Shown in pieces: positions 15,535-23,675 of a stretch of DNA of 49,628 nt. The DNA is from Oscillospiraceae bacterium. GTDB lineage: Bacteria; Bacillota; Clostridia; Oscillospirales; Ruminococcaceae. The stretch is from NCBI GenBank assembly GCA_004555865.1, contig SFJO01000016.1:1-49628 (forward strand). Reading direction: 5' to 3'. Positions within the stretch are counted from its first letter, which is position 1; every line of letters begins with the position of its first letter. The notes under the pieces were generated by a model. It was not told where the DNA came from. It worked only from the letters and a program-made list of their open reading frames with translations, and did not search any database. A program made the translations under genes and the position numbers.

Positions 15535-16992
15535 ATGCTTTCGCAGGAACGCGCGCCCATCTATGAGGCGCTTCAGGAATTTGAAAAAAAGCGGGTGGTG
15601 CCCTTTGATGTGCCCGGCCACAAGAGGGGCCGGGGCAACCCGGAATTGGCCGCCCTGCTGGGGGAACAGTGCGTGCGCATGGACGTGAACTCCATGAAGC
15701 CGCTGGACAACCTGTGCCACCCCGTGTCGGTGATCCGGGATGCCGAGCAGCTGGCCGCTGAGGCCTTCGGCGCGGCCCACGCCTTTTTGATGGTGGGCGG
15801 CACCACCAGCGCCGTGCAGGCCATGATCCTGTCCTCGGCCAGCCGGGGCGAGAAGATCATTCTGCCCCGCAACGTGCACCGCAGCGTGATGGGGGCCATG
15901 GTGCTGTGCGGGGCTGTGCCCGTGTATGTGGACCCGGCCTGCGACGACCGGCTGGGCATTCCGCTGGGAATGCGCCGGGAGGATGTGGCCCGGGCCATCC
16001 GGGAAAACCCGGACGCCAAGGCCGTGCTGGTGAACAACCCCACCTACTACGGCATCTGCTCCGACCTGCGAGCCATCGTGAAGATGGCCCACGAGAACGG
16101 AATGCTGTGCCTGGCGGACGAGGCCCACGGCACCCACTTCTATTTCGGCGCGGATATGCCCGTGTCGGCCATGGCGGCGGGGGCGGATATGGCCGCCGTA
16201 TCCATGCACAAATCCGGCGGCAGCCTGACCCAAAGCTCGCTGCTGCTGGCCGGCCCGGCCATGAGCGAGGGCCATGTGCGGCAGATCATCAACCTGACCC
16301 AGACCACCAGCGGCAGCTACCTTTTGCTGTCCAGCCTGGACATTTCCCGCCGGAATCTGGCGCTGCGGGGGCGGGAATCCTTCGCCAAAGTGGTGGAGAT
16401 GGCCGACTATGCCCGCAGCGAGATCAACCAGATCGGCGGCTACTACGCCTTCTCGGAAGAGCTGGTGAACGGCGACAGCGTGTTTGCCTTTGACAAGACC
16501 AAGCTCTCGGTGAACACGCTGGACATCGGCCTGGCGGGCATTGAGGTGTACGACCTGCTGCGGGATGAGTACGACATTCAGATCGAGTTTGGCGACCTGG
16601 GCAACATTCTGGCCTATCTGTCCATCGGCGACCGGCCGCGGGAGATTGAGCGGCTGGTGGGTGCGCTGGCGGAGGTGCGCCGCCGCTTCGGCAAAGAGCC
16701 GGACGCGGCTGGCCTGATGCGGCAGGAATACATTGAGCCGCAGGTGGACGCCAGCCCGCAGGAGGCCTTTTATGCGCCGAAGGAGTCGCTGCCGCTGGAC
16801 AAGACCCCCGGCCACATCTGCAGCGAATTCGTCATGTGCTATCCCCCCGGAATTCCCATTCTGGCCCCCGGCGAGCGCATTACCCGCCGCATTGTGGATT
16901 ACATCAAGTACGCCAAGGCCAAGGGCTGCAGCATGACCGGCCCGGAAGATCCGGACATTGAGCGGCTGAATGTGCTCAGCGGCCTGTATTGA
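15535..16992 (+). CDS. speA: Biosynthetic arginine decarboxylase (Orn/Lys/Arg decarboxylase fold, SpeA of Bacillus type)
   Basis: The 485-residue PLP enzyme of fold type I begins with FDVPGHKRGRG, the signature of this family. It has LMVGGTTSAVQAMILS, the PLP aspartate in LADEAHGTHF (Asp195) and the Schiff-base Lys226 in SMHKSGGSLTQSS. A C-terminal domain ends with FVMCYPPGIPILAPGE. Length matches the short Bacillus-type SpeA rather than the long Orn/Lys enzymes. The agmatinase gene two positions downstream supports arginine as substrate: arginine to agmatine to putrescine. Lysine or ornithine activity cannot be excluded by sequence. GGGGAGAAGG precedes the ATG; spacing to speD is 36 bases. 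Confidence 0.9.
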   Translation: MLSQERAPIYEALQEFEKKRVVPFDVPGHKRGRGNPELAALLGEQCVRMDVNSMKPLDNLCHPVSVIRDAEQLAAEAFGAAHAFLMVGGTTSAVQAMILSSASRGEKIILPRNVHRSVMGAMVLCGAVPVYVDPACDDRLGIPLGMRREDVARAIRENPDAKAVLVNNPTYYGICSDLRAIVKMAHENGMLCLADEAHGTHFYFGADMPVSAMAAGADMAAVSMHKSGGSLTQSSLLLAGPAMSEGHVRQIINLTQTTSGSYLLLSSLDISRRNLALRGRESFAKVVEMADYARSEINQIGGYYAFSEELVNGDSVFAFDKTKLSVNTLDIGLAGIEVYDLLRDEYDIQIEFGDLGNILAYLSIGDRPREIERLVGALAEVRRRFGKEPDAAGLMRQEYIEPQVDASPQEAFYAPKESLPLDKTPGHICSEFVMCYPPGIPILAPGERITRRIVDYIKYAKAKGCSMTGPEDPDIERLNVLSGLY

Positions 16993-17046
16993 ACAAACGG
17001 CGAGGGCGGGGCAAGCAGGCCCCGATGAAGAAGGGAGAGTGTGACC

Positions 17047-17904
17047 GTGGAATTCTGGTTTTCGGAACCGCATACCCCAAATGTAAAGCTGTCCATCCGG
17101 GTGGACCGGCAGCTGTACAGCGGCAAAAGCGAGTTTCAGCGCATCGATGTGTTCGACTCGCCGGAGTTCGGCCGTTTTCTGACGCTGGACGGCTACATGA
17201 TGCTCACCGAAAAGGATGAGTTCATCTACCATGAGATGATCACCCATGTGCCCATGGCGGTGCACCCCAACGTGCGGGATGTGCTGGTCATCGGCGCGGG
17301 CGACGGCGGGGTGATCCGCGAGCTGACCCAGTATCAGGATCTGGAACACATCGACATGGTGGAGATCGACGAGCTGGTGGTGGAGGTGTGCAAAAAGTAC
17401 CTGCCCAAAACTGCCTGCCGGCTGGACGACCCCCGCCTGACCATCCATTATGAGGACGGCCTGAAGTTCGTGCGGAGCAAGGAGAACGCCTACGACCTGA
17501 TCATTGTGGACTCCACCGACCCCTTCGGCCCCGGCGAGGGGCTGTTTACCCGGGAGTTTTACGGCAACTGCTACAAGGCCCTGCGGGAGGACGGCATTCT
17601 CATCAACCAGCACGAAAGCCCCTTCTACCCAGAGGACGCAGCCGCCTGCCAGCGGGCCCACAAGAATCTGGTGGAATCCTTCCCCATTGCGAAGGTGTAT
17701 CAGGCCCACATTCCCACCTATCCTTCCGGGCACTGGCTCTTCGGCTTTGCCTCGAAGAAGTACCACCCCCTGAGGGATCTGAACGAAACCCGCTGGAATC
17801 TGCGGGGCATTCCCTGCCGGTATTACACCACCACCCTGCACAAGGGGGCGTTTTACATCCCGGCCTATGTGGAGGAACTGCTGAAGCATGTTGAACATGA
17901 ATAA
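17047..17904 (+). CDS. speE: Spermidine synthase (polyamine aminopropyltransferase)
   Basis: The roughly 285-residue protein has the SpeE N-terminal beta domain and a Rossmann methyltransferase-like domain. VLVIGAGDGGVIREL is the dcAdoMet-binding loop, VEIDELVVEV follows, and VDSTDPFGPGEGLFTREFY carries the catalytic and putrescine-binding Asp region. It transfers the aminopropyl group to putrescine. Two GTG starts compete: 17,041 lies only 3 bases after GGAG, whereas 17,047 lies 9 bases after it, so 17,047 is preferred (the difference is two residues). The 3' end overlaps the agmatinase gene by 17 bases. Confidence 0.93.
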   Translation: MEFWFSEPHTPNVKLSIRVDRQLYSGKSEFQRIDVFDSPEFGRFLTLDGYMMLTEKDEFIYHEMITHVPMAVHPNVRDVLVIGAGDGGVIRELTQYQDLEHIDMVEIDELVVEVCKKYLPKTACRLDDPRLTIHYEDGLKFVRSKENAYDLIIVDSTDPFGPGEGLFTREFYGNCYKALREDGILINQHESPFYPEDAAACQRAHKNLVESFPIAKVYQAHIPTYPSGHWLFGFASKKYHPLRDLNETRWNLRGIPCRYYTTTLHKGAFYIPAYVEELLKHVEHE

Positions 17905-18745
17905 CGAGACTTTTCTGGCCTGTGAGGCGGAATTTGACGAGGCTCAGGTGGTGCTGTACGGCGCACCCTTTGACTCCACCACCTCCTTTCGGCCCGGCTC
18001 CCGCTTCGGCAGCGGAGCCATCCGGCACGAATCCTACGGGCTGGAGAGCTACAGCCCGTATCAGGATAAGGACCTGACCGACTATGCGGTGATGGACAGC
18101 GGCGACATTGAGCTGCCCATGGGCGACAGCGCCGCCGCACTGGATGCCATCACCCGGCGGGCTGAGACCATTCTGGAGGCGGGCAAGCTGCCCTTCCTGC
18201 TGGGCGGCGAGCATCTGGTCACGCTGGGGGCCTTCCGCGCCGTGCACAAACAGTATCCCCAGGTACACATCATCCACTTTGACGCCCACGCCGACCTGCG
18301 GCAGGATTATCTGGGCGTGCAGCTCTCCCACGCCTGCGTGCTGCGCCGCTGCTGGGAGCTGGCCGGAGATGGCCGCATTCACCAGTTCGGCATCCGCTCG
18401 GGCGACCGGGAGGAATTCGCCTGGGGCAGCCGGCATGTGGACACCCACAAGTTTGACTTTGAGGGCCTGGAAGCACTGCTGGAAACGCTGGGCGATACGC
18501 CCGTGTACTTCACGGTGGATCTGGATGTGATGGACCCCAGCGTGTTCCCCGGCACCGGCACCCCCGAGCCGGGCGGCGTGAGCTTCGACGCCCTGCGCCG
18601 GGCCGTTACGCTGGTGTGCAGCAAGGCCAACGTGGTGGGGTGCGACGCCAACGAGCTCAGCCCCCATTACGACCAGAGCGGTGTTTCCACGGCAGCGGCC
18701 TGCAAGGTGGTGCGGGAAATGCTGCTGGCCCTGCTGGGCAAATGA
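17888..18745 (+). CDS. speB: Agmatinase (ureohydrolase, dimanganese)
   Basis: The 285-residue ureohydrolase carries LLGGEHLVTLG, the metal motif HFDAHADLR, and FTVDLDVMDPSVFPGTGTPEPGG. All His and Asp ligands of the binuclear manganese site (GGEH, DAHAD, DLDVMDP) are present. It splits agmatine into putrescine and urea. The ATG at 17,888 overlaps speE; GGAGG sits 12 bases upstream inside speE, so translation is probably coupled. It completes the arginine-to-putrescine route with SpeA. Related ureohydrolases act on other guanidines, but the operon makes agmatine the clear choice. Confidence 0.93.
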   Translation: MLNMNNETFLACEAEFDEAQVVLYGAPFDSTTSFRPGSRFGSGAIRHESYGLESYSPYQDKDLTDYAVMDSGDIELPMGDSAAALDAITRRAETILEAGKLPFLLGGEHLVTLGAFRAVHKQYPQVHIIHFDAHADLRQDYLGVQLSHACVLRRCWELAGDGRIHQFGIRSGDREEFAWGSRHVDTHKFDFEGLEALLETLGDTPVYFTVDLDVMDPSVFPGTGTPEPGGVSFDALRRAVTLVCSKANVVGCDANELSPHYDQSGVSTAAACKVVREMLLALLGK

Positions 18746-18809
18746 CCATCGGCCTGTGAAGCGAATGAGAATGCGGCCTTCGGGCTGCCCAAATAAAGGA
18801 GGAACCCCC

Positions 18810-20069
18810 ATGAGCAAGGTATTAGTAATCGGCTGCGGCGGCGTGGCCAGCGTGGCCATTCAGAAGTGCTGCCAGCACCCCGATGTGTTCAGCGAGCTGT
18901 GCATTGCCAGCCGCACCAAATCCAAATGCGACGCCCTGAAGGCTAAGCTGGAGGGAAAGACCGCCACCAAGATCACCACCGAGCAGGTGGACGCGGACGA
19001 CAAGAACCAGCTGGTGGCCCTGATCAAGAAGGTGCAGCCTGATCTGGTGATGAACATCGCCCTGCCCTATCAGGATCTGACCATCATGGACGCCTGCCTG
19101 GAGTGCGGTGTGAATTATCTGGACACCGCCAACTACGAGCCGGAGGACATCACCGACCCCGCCTGGCGGGAGGTGTACGACCGCCGCTGCAAGGAGGAGG
19201 GCTTCTCCGCCTACTTCGATTACAGCTGGCAGTGGGCTTACAAGAAAAAGTTTGAGGAGGCCGGCCTGACCGCCCTGCTGGGCACCGGCTTTGACCCGGG
19301 CGTGACCCAGGCCTACTGCGCCTGGGCCCAGAAGCACCTGTTTGACGAGATCCGCACCATCGACATTCTGGACTGCAACGGCGGCGACCATGGCTACCCC
19401 TTCGCCACCAACTTCAACCCGGAGATCAACCTGCGCGAGGTTTCGGCCCCCGGCAGCTACTGGGAGAACGGCCGCTGGGTGGAGATTCCCGCCATGAGCA
19501 TCAAGCGGGAGTACAATTTCGACCAGGTGGGCGAGAAGGATATGTACCTGCTCCACCATGAGGAGATCGAGTCGCTGGCCAAGAACATTCCCGGCGTGCA
19601 GCGCATCCGCTTCTTCATGACCTTCGGCCAGAGCTACCTGACCCACATGAAGTGCCTGGAAAACGTGGGTATGCTCTCCACCGAGCCGGTGGAGTTTGAG
19701 GGCCACCAGATTGTGCCCATCCAGTTCCTGAAGGCCCTTCTGCCGGATCCTGCCACCCTGGGCCCCCGCACCGTGGGCAAGACCAACATCGGCTGTATCT
19801 TCACCGGCGTGAAGGACGGCAAGGAAAAGACGGCCTACATCTACAACGTGTGCGACCATCAGGAGTGCTACCGTGAGGTGGGCAGCCAGGCCATCAGCTA
19901 CACCACCGGTGTGCCCGCCATGATCGGCGCCATGATGATGCTGACCGGCAAGTGGACCAAGCCCGGTGTGTACACCGTGGAAGAGTTTGATCCCGATCCC
20001 TACATGGACGCCCTGAACACCTGCGGCCTGCCCTGGCAGGTGCAGGACGACCCCGCCCTGGTGGACTGA
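18810..20069 (+). CDS. Carboxynorspermidine/carboxyspermidine dehydrogenase (saccharopine dehydrogenase family)
   Basis: The 419-residue protein opens with the dinucleotide-binding SKVLVIGCGGVASVAIQKC and continues as a saccharopine-dehydrogenase-like enzyme (VNYLDTANYEPED, LLGTGFDPGVTQAYCAWAQ, NGGDHGYPFATNFNPEINLREV). The last motifs are characteristic of the polyamine branch rather than lysine metabolism. It reductively condenses aspartate semialdehyde with a diamine (putrescine or diaminopropane) to a carboxy-polyamine using NADPH. The start at 18,810 follows AAAGGAGG. Its stop overlaps the start of the decarboxylase gene by one base, tying the two steps together. Confidence 0.9.
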   Translation: MSKVLVIGCGGVASVAIQKCCQHPDVFSELCIASRTKSKCDALKAKLEGKTATKITTEQVDADDKNQLVALIKKVQPDLVMNIALPYQDLTIMDACLECGVNYLDTANYEPEDITDPAWREVYDRRCKEEGFSAYFDYSWQWAYKKKFEEAGLTALLGTGFDPGVTQAYCAWAQKHLFDEIRTIDILDCNGGDHGYPFATNFNPEINLREVSAPGSYWENGRWVEIPAMSIKREYNFDQVGEKDMYLLHHEEIESLAKNIPGVQRIRFFMTFGQSYLTHMKCLENVGMLSTEPVEFEGHQIVPIQFLKALLPDPATLGPRTVGKTNIGCIFTGVKDGKEKTAYIYNVCDHQECYREVGSQAISYTTGVPAMIGAMMMLTGKWTKPGVYTVEEFDPDPYMDALNTCGLPWQVQDDPALVD

Positions 20070-21196
20070 TGGGCGGCGCAGAGCTGCGCACCCCTGCCTT
20101 TGTGGTGGACGAGGGGCTGCTGAAACGGAACCTGGAGCTGCTGGCCGATGTGGCCCGGCGGGCGGGCTGCAAGATCCTGCTGGCCCAGAAGGCCTTTTCC
20201 ATGTACCGGTGCTATCCGCTCATCCGGCAGTATCTGGCGGGCTCCACGGCCAGCGGCCTGTATGAGGCCCGCCTTGGCCGGGAGGAGTTCGGCGGCGAGG
20301 TGCATGTGTTCAAGCCTGCCTACACCGAGGCAGAGTTTGAAGCCCTGCTGGAGGTGGCCGACCACTTTGTGTTCAACTCGCCCCGGCAGGTGGAAAAGTA
20401 CGCGGCCCGGGCCAGAGCCGCGGGCAAGCAGGTGGGCCTGCGGGTAAACCCGGAGCATTCCACCCAGGAGGGCCACGCCATCTATGACCCCTGTGCGCCC
20501 GGCAGCCGCCTGGGCACCACGCTGGCCAACTTTGACCCGGCCCAGCTGCCGCTTTTGGATGGGCTGCATATGCACACCCTCTGCGAGCAGGACTCGGACG
20601 ATCTGGAGAGCACGGTGCAGGCGCTGGAAGCGAAGTTCGGCACGTACTTGCACGGCCTGAAATGGCTGAATCTGGGCGGCGGGCACCACATCACCCGCCC
20701 CGGCTACGACGTGGAGCGGCTGGTAAAGCTGGTGCGCCGCCTGCGCGAGATCTACGGCGTGGAAGTGTACCTGGAGCCGGGCGAGGCGGTGGTGCTGAAC
20801 GCGGGATTTTTGTTCAGCCAGGTGCTGGAAGTGGTTCACAACGGCATGGACATTGCCATTCTGGACGCCTCCGCAGCCTGCCATATGCCCGACGTGCTGG
20901 AGATGCCCTACCGGCCCCCGGTGCGGGGCAGCGGGCAGCCCGGCGAAAAGGCCCATACCTACCGGCTGGCCGGGCCGACCTGCTTGGCCGGGGATGTGAT
21001 CGGCGATTACTCCTTTGACGAGCCGCTGGAAGAGGGCAGCCGCATTGTGTTGGAGGACATGGCTCTGTACACCATGGTCAAGACCAATACCTTCAACGGA
21101 ATGCCCCTGCCGGACCTGTGCCTGCGCCATGAGGACGGCACGCTGGAGCTGGTGCGCCGGTTTGGCTATGAGGACTTTAAGGGCAGGCTTTCCTGA
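20069..21196 (+). CDS. nspC: Carboxynorspermidine/carboxyspermidine decarboxylase
   Basis: The 375-residue PLP enzyme of fold III (alanine racemase type) has TPAFVVDEGLLKRNL at the N-terminus, the PLP lysine in ILLAQKAFS (Lys41), and LRVNPEHSTQEG. It also shows GLHMHTLCEQD, LNLGGGHHITRPGYD and EPGEAVVLNAGF, with GPTCLAGDVIGDY near the end. This pattern is that of CANSDC rather than diaminopimelate decarboxylase. It removes the carboxyl group from carboxyspermidine to yield spermidine (or from carboxynorspermidine to norspermidine). Start ATG overlaps the previous stop (TGATG). Last gene of the operon, it is followed by a terminator. Confidence 0.93.
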   Translation: MGGAELRTPAFVVDEGLLKRNLELLADVARRAGCKILLAQKAFSMYRCYPLIRQYLAGSTASGLYEARLGREEFGGEVHVFKPAYTEAEFEALLEVADHFVFNSPRQVEKYAARARAAGKQVGLRVNPEHSTQEGHAIYDPCAPGSRLGTTLANFDPAQLPLLDGLHMHTLCEQDSDDLESTVQALEAKFGTYLHGLKWLNLGGGHHITRPGYDVERLVKLVRRLREIYGVEVYLEPGEAVVLNAGFLFSQVLEVVHNGMDIAILDASAACHMPDVLEMPYRPPVRGSGQPGEKAHTYRLAGPTCLAGDVIGDYSFDEPLEEGSRIVLEDMALYTMVKTNTFNGMPLPDLCLRHEDGTLELVRRFGYEDFKGRLS

Positions 21197-21301
21197 ACAG
21201 CCGCCCGGCCGCCTGCGGCCCGGCGGGTATGCAATTTTTGACCATAGGTAGGGCTGCATACAAAGAGAAAAACAATAAAAATACAAAAAATTACAAAAAA
21301 G

Positions 21302-21348
21302 AATGGGCTTTCTTGGGGCGTTGTTGCCAAAAGAAAGCCCATTTTTTA
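21302..21348 (+). terminator. Terminator of the polyamine operon
   Basis: A perfect 13-bp stem (AATGGGCTTTCTT 21302-21314 with 21331-21343) is followed by a T-rich run. The upstream flank 21,260-21,300 is A-rich, so some minus-strand function is possible. Confidence 0.9.
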
Positions 21349-21571
21349 TAAAAGTAAAGTGTTTGTACGATTTGTGCCGAAGAAAAGAAAAGAGTGCGAT
21401 TTTATCGGATGTGCTGCCGAATTTGCCGAATTTGATTAAAAATGTATTCATAAGAAGGACAGCTTGACCGCCGTAAACCGATGCCGGAAAAAAACGGCAG
21501 AATTTGACAAACCTGACGATAAATCGGGAAGAAGCGACGCAGCCTTGTGCAGCATTGCTATCAAATATCCA

Positions 21572-21601
21572 TGGACATTGTGCATGTTCACAGTTTATAC
21601 T
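21572..21601 (+). promoter_or_regulatory. Promoter-like pair for an intergenic transcript
   Basis: TGGACA (21572-21577), 18 bases and TATACT (21596-21601) match sigma-A boxes well. The next plus-strand signals are a structured region and a terminator at 21,855, with no ORF that has a ribosome site. Confidence 0.55.
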
Positions 21602-21607
21602 TATCAC

Positions 21608-21855
21608 ATGCTCTAGTGTGAGAGTAGTGAACATCCGGCAAGTTGGCCGTGATGGGGTGACATGCGGTTCGGGTGCGCCGGCCTCTGGCAGGGTCGTTGC
21701 GTGCCGCCCATGTCCCGGCGTTTCGCCTGTGGCTGGCCGTTTAGAGGGAGGCCTGCCCGGTGGAAGCACCGCTTGCCCGCCCCCGTGCGGATTTTAGGGG
21801 GCCGGGTACTTACAAAACAGGCCCCGGGGATGCGGATTCCCCGGGGCCATTTTCT
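21608..21855 (+). ncRNA. Candidate free-standing structured RNA between convergent operons
   Basis: About 247 nt lie between a promoter-like pair and a terminator. The region folds as a multibranch RNA. CCGGC (21635-21639) pairs with GCCGG (21801-21805), with GTA/TAC further out. GACATG-CGG (21659-21667) pairs with CCG...CATGTC (21704-21714). GGCG-TTT-CGCC (21717-21727) is a tight hairpin. The terminator is an 11-bp stem GGCCCCGGGGA/TCCCCGGGGCC (21820-21830, 21838-21848) followed by ATTTTCT. The only gene downstream, folD, is on the opposite strand, so this is not an ordinary leader. I see none of the hallmark sequences of SRP, tmRNA or RNase P. 21,349-21,570 is AT-rich without a gene. Confidence 0.5.
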
Positions 21856-22005
21856 ATGCAGAAATGTGCCGGGCGGCGGAGCCCTGGAGGCTTCCGCTCG
21901 GGGGGCTGCCGCCGCTAGGCGACTGATGAGGCGGCCTCTTTCCTTTGCGGTGGGGTTATGGTGGTGACAAGCACCCCACCTCATCCGCCTCACTTAGTTC
22001 GGCCT

Positions 22006-22029
22006 CTTCCCCTCGAGGGGAAGGCTTTT
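22006..22029. repeat. Short interspersed inverted repeat (CTTCCCC-tcga-GGGGAAG)
   Basis: CTTCCCC TCGA GGGGAAG (22006-22023) is followed by GCTTTT. A second copy with TTGA in the loop stands at 27,267-27,286. Both are intergenic and may work as terminators. Positions 21,856-22,057 hold no gene. Confidence 0.6.
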
Positions 22030-22057
22030 CCTGCGGTTTTTTACCAAAAAAATTCGG

Positions 22058-22912
22058 TTATTTCCGGCATTTGGACAGGGCGGCTTCCACCACGTGCTCC
22101 ACCAGAACCGAGGTGGTCACGCTGCCCACGCCGCCGGGCACGGGGGTGATGGCGGCCACAACCGGCTCGGCCTCGGCAAAGTTTACGTCGCCGCACAGCT
22201 TGCCCTCGGCGTTGACGTTGATGCCTACGTCGATGACCACCTGCCCGGGACGCAGATAATCAGCACCCACAATGCCGGCCCGGCCGGCTGCCACGATCAC
22301 CACATCGGCCTCGCGTACCACCGCAGGCATATCCACGGTTTTGGTGTGGCAGACCGTGACGGTGGCGTTCTTTTTCAGCAGCATCATGGCGGCGGGCTTG
22401 CCCACCACCAGGCTGCGGCCGATCACCACGGCCTTCTTGCCGGTGCAGTCAATGCCGTAGTGGTCCAGAATGCGCATACAGGCGCTGGGGGTGCAGGGGG
22501 CGTAGCCCGCACCGCGGCCCATGAACACCGACGCCATGGAAAGGTCAGTGATGCCGTCCACGTCCTTTTCCACGGCCAGCGCGTTCACGATTTTGTCCTC
22601 ATTCAGGTGGCGGGGCAGGGGGCGGAACAGCAGAACCCCGTGGATGCTGTCGTCCTCATTTACGGCCTGGATGACCTTGAGAACCTCTTCTTCCGAAGCG
22701 TCGGCGGGCAGCAAGAACTTTTCAAAGGCCGCGCCCAGGGTCTCGCACCGCTTGGTGGCCCCCCGCTCATAGGAGATGTCGTCCTCCCGCTCGCCGATGC
22801 GAACGATGCCCAGCTTGGGGGTGACGCCCTGTTCGTTCAGCTGTGCCACCTTGCGGCGGATCTCCTCGTTCAGCGAGGCGGTTACTTCTTTGCCCAGCAG
22901 CAGTTGTGCCAT
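22058..22912 (-). CDS. folD: Methylene-THF dehydrogenase / methenyl-THF cyclohydrolase
   Basis: The 284-residue bifunctional folate enzyme starts MAQLLLGKEVTASLNEEIRR. GIVRIGEREDDISYERGATKRCE is the substrate region; the catalytic Lys is usually in YVxxK, here YERGATK. VLLFRPLPRHLNEDKI and KDVDGITDLSM follow, then CTPSACMRILDHYGI, VVIGRSLVVGKPAAMML for NADP binding and the C-terminal ITPVPGGVGSVTTSVLVEH. It interconverts methylene-, methenyl- and formyl-tetrahydrofolate. AAAGGA precedes the ATG at 22,912; the longer open frame has no signal. It is last in a minus-strand operon after fchA. Confidence 0.95.
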   Translation of the reverse strand: MAQLLLGKEVTASLNEEIRRKVAQLNEQGVTPKLGIVRIGEREDDISYERGATKRCETLGAAFEKFLLPADASEEEVLKVIQAVNEDDSIHGVLLFRPLPRHLNEDKIVNALAVEKDVDGITDLSMASVFMGRGAGYAPCTPSACMRILDHYGIDCTGKKAVVIGRSLVVGKPAAMMLLKKNATVTVCHTKTVDMPAVVREADVVIVAAGRAGIVGADYLRPGQVVIDVGINVNAEGKLCGDVNFAEAEPVVAAITPVPGGVGSVTTSVLVEHVVEAALSKCRK

Positions 22913-22943
22913 GGTGATTGTCCTTTCTTTGCGCGTTCGGATG

Positions 22944-23588
22944 TTATCGGATTTCCCGCTGCACGGCGGAGAAAATTTCATCGGCTTTTGCCCCGTATTC
23001 GGCCACAAGCCGGTCAGCCTCCGCGGTCAGGCGGTCGGCTTCGGCCCGGTCCTGCAGAGACTTGGCGTTGATGTAGATGTTCAGCGAGGCGGCCTGAAGC
23101 GCGCCCTTCAGCAGGGCGGCCCCCGCGCCCGCGTCGCTTAGGGCCAAGCGGCTGCCCTTGGCGGCGTATTCCGCCATCAGGTCAATGGCCTCGGCACAGG
23201 CGCGCAGAATCTCCATCGGCGCGCCGCAGGCGGTCAGAAGCGCCTGCTCCATCACCTGGGCCTTGCGGGCGGTCTCTTCCGGAGTGGCGTGGGGCAGACC
23301 GTAGACTTTGCTCAGCGGCTCAAAGGCCCGGGCGTCCTCGTCCATCAGGTCCAGAAGGCGCTTTGCCAGGAAGTTGGCCTTCTGCTGGCAGCGCTGAATG
23401 TCCTCTTCTACGGCGGCGTACTTCTTTTTGCCCAGGGTCAGGCTGCCCACCATATGGCCCAGAGCCACACCGATGGAGCCAACCAGGGCACTGGCCCCGC
23501 CGCCGCCGGGCACGGCGGCTTTGCTGGCCAGAATCTCCACAAAATCATTGCAGGGAAGCGTGGTGAAGGATCGGGTCTCGCTCTCCAT
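22944..23588 (-). CDS. fchA: Formimino-THF cyclodeaminase / methenyl-THF cyclohydrolase family protein
   Basis: The 214-residue all-helical protein belongs to the FTCD_C family, with VEILASKAAVPGGGGASALVGSIGVALGHMVGSLT at the N-terminus, KKKYAAVEEDIQRCQ, LMDEDARAFEPLSKVYGLP and a Lys/Arg-rich helix. Stand-alone members are formimino-tetrahydrofolate cyclodeaminases (histidine or purine breakdown) or FchA-type cyclohydrolases. AAAGGAGAG lies about 10 bases before the ATG at 23,588. It is 31 bases upstream of folD, so both feed the same one-carbon pool. No histidine-degradation genes lie nearby, which favours the cyclohydrolase reading. Confidence 0.88.
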   Translation of the reverse strand: MESETRSFTTLPCNDFVEILASKAAVPGGGGASALVGSIGVALGHMVGSLTLGKKKYAAVEEDIQRCQQKANFLAKRLLDLMDEDARAFEPLSKVYGLPHATPEETARKAQVMEQALLTACGAPMEILRACAEAIDLMAEYAAKGSRLALSDAGAGAALLKGALQAASLNIYINAKSLQDRAEADRLTAEADRLVAEYGAKADEIFSAVQREIR

Positions 23589-23675
23589 GGGGGGTCTCTC
23601 CTTTTATAAAACAGTTTGGGCCCTGCCGGGCGGATGCAAGCCGGATGCTTGTCTGCGGTAGGATAAAAGGCGGGG

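Noticed and set aside
14713..17898. A 1061-codon open frame on the minus strand, antisense to speD-speA-speE
   Set aside because: It is a codon-bias shadow of GC-rich genes on the plus strand: His/Gly/Val/Leu-rich, no domain, no ribosome site, and the plus-strand genes are unambiguous.
21661..21967. Arg/Pro-rich ORFs in the region 21,613-22,000
   Set aside because: No ribosome sites, compositionally biased, and they overlap strong RNA stems and a terminator.
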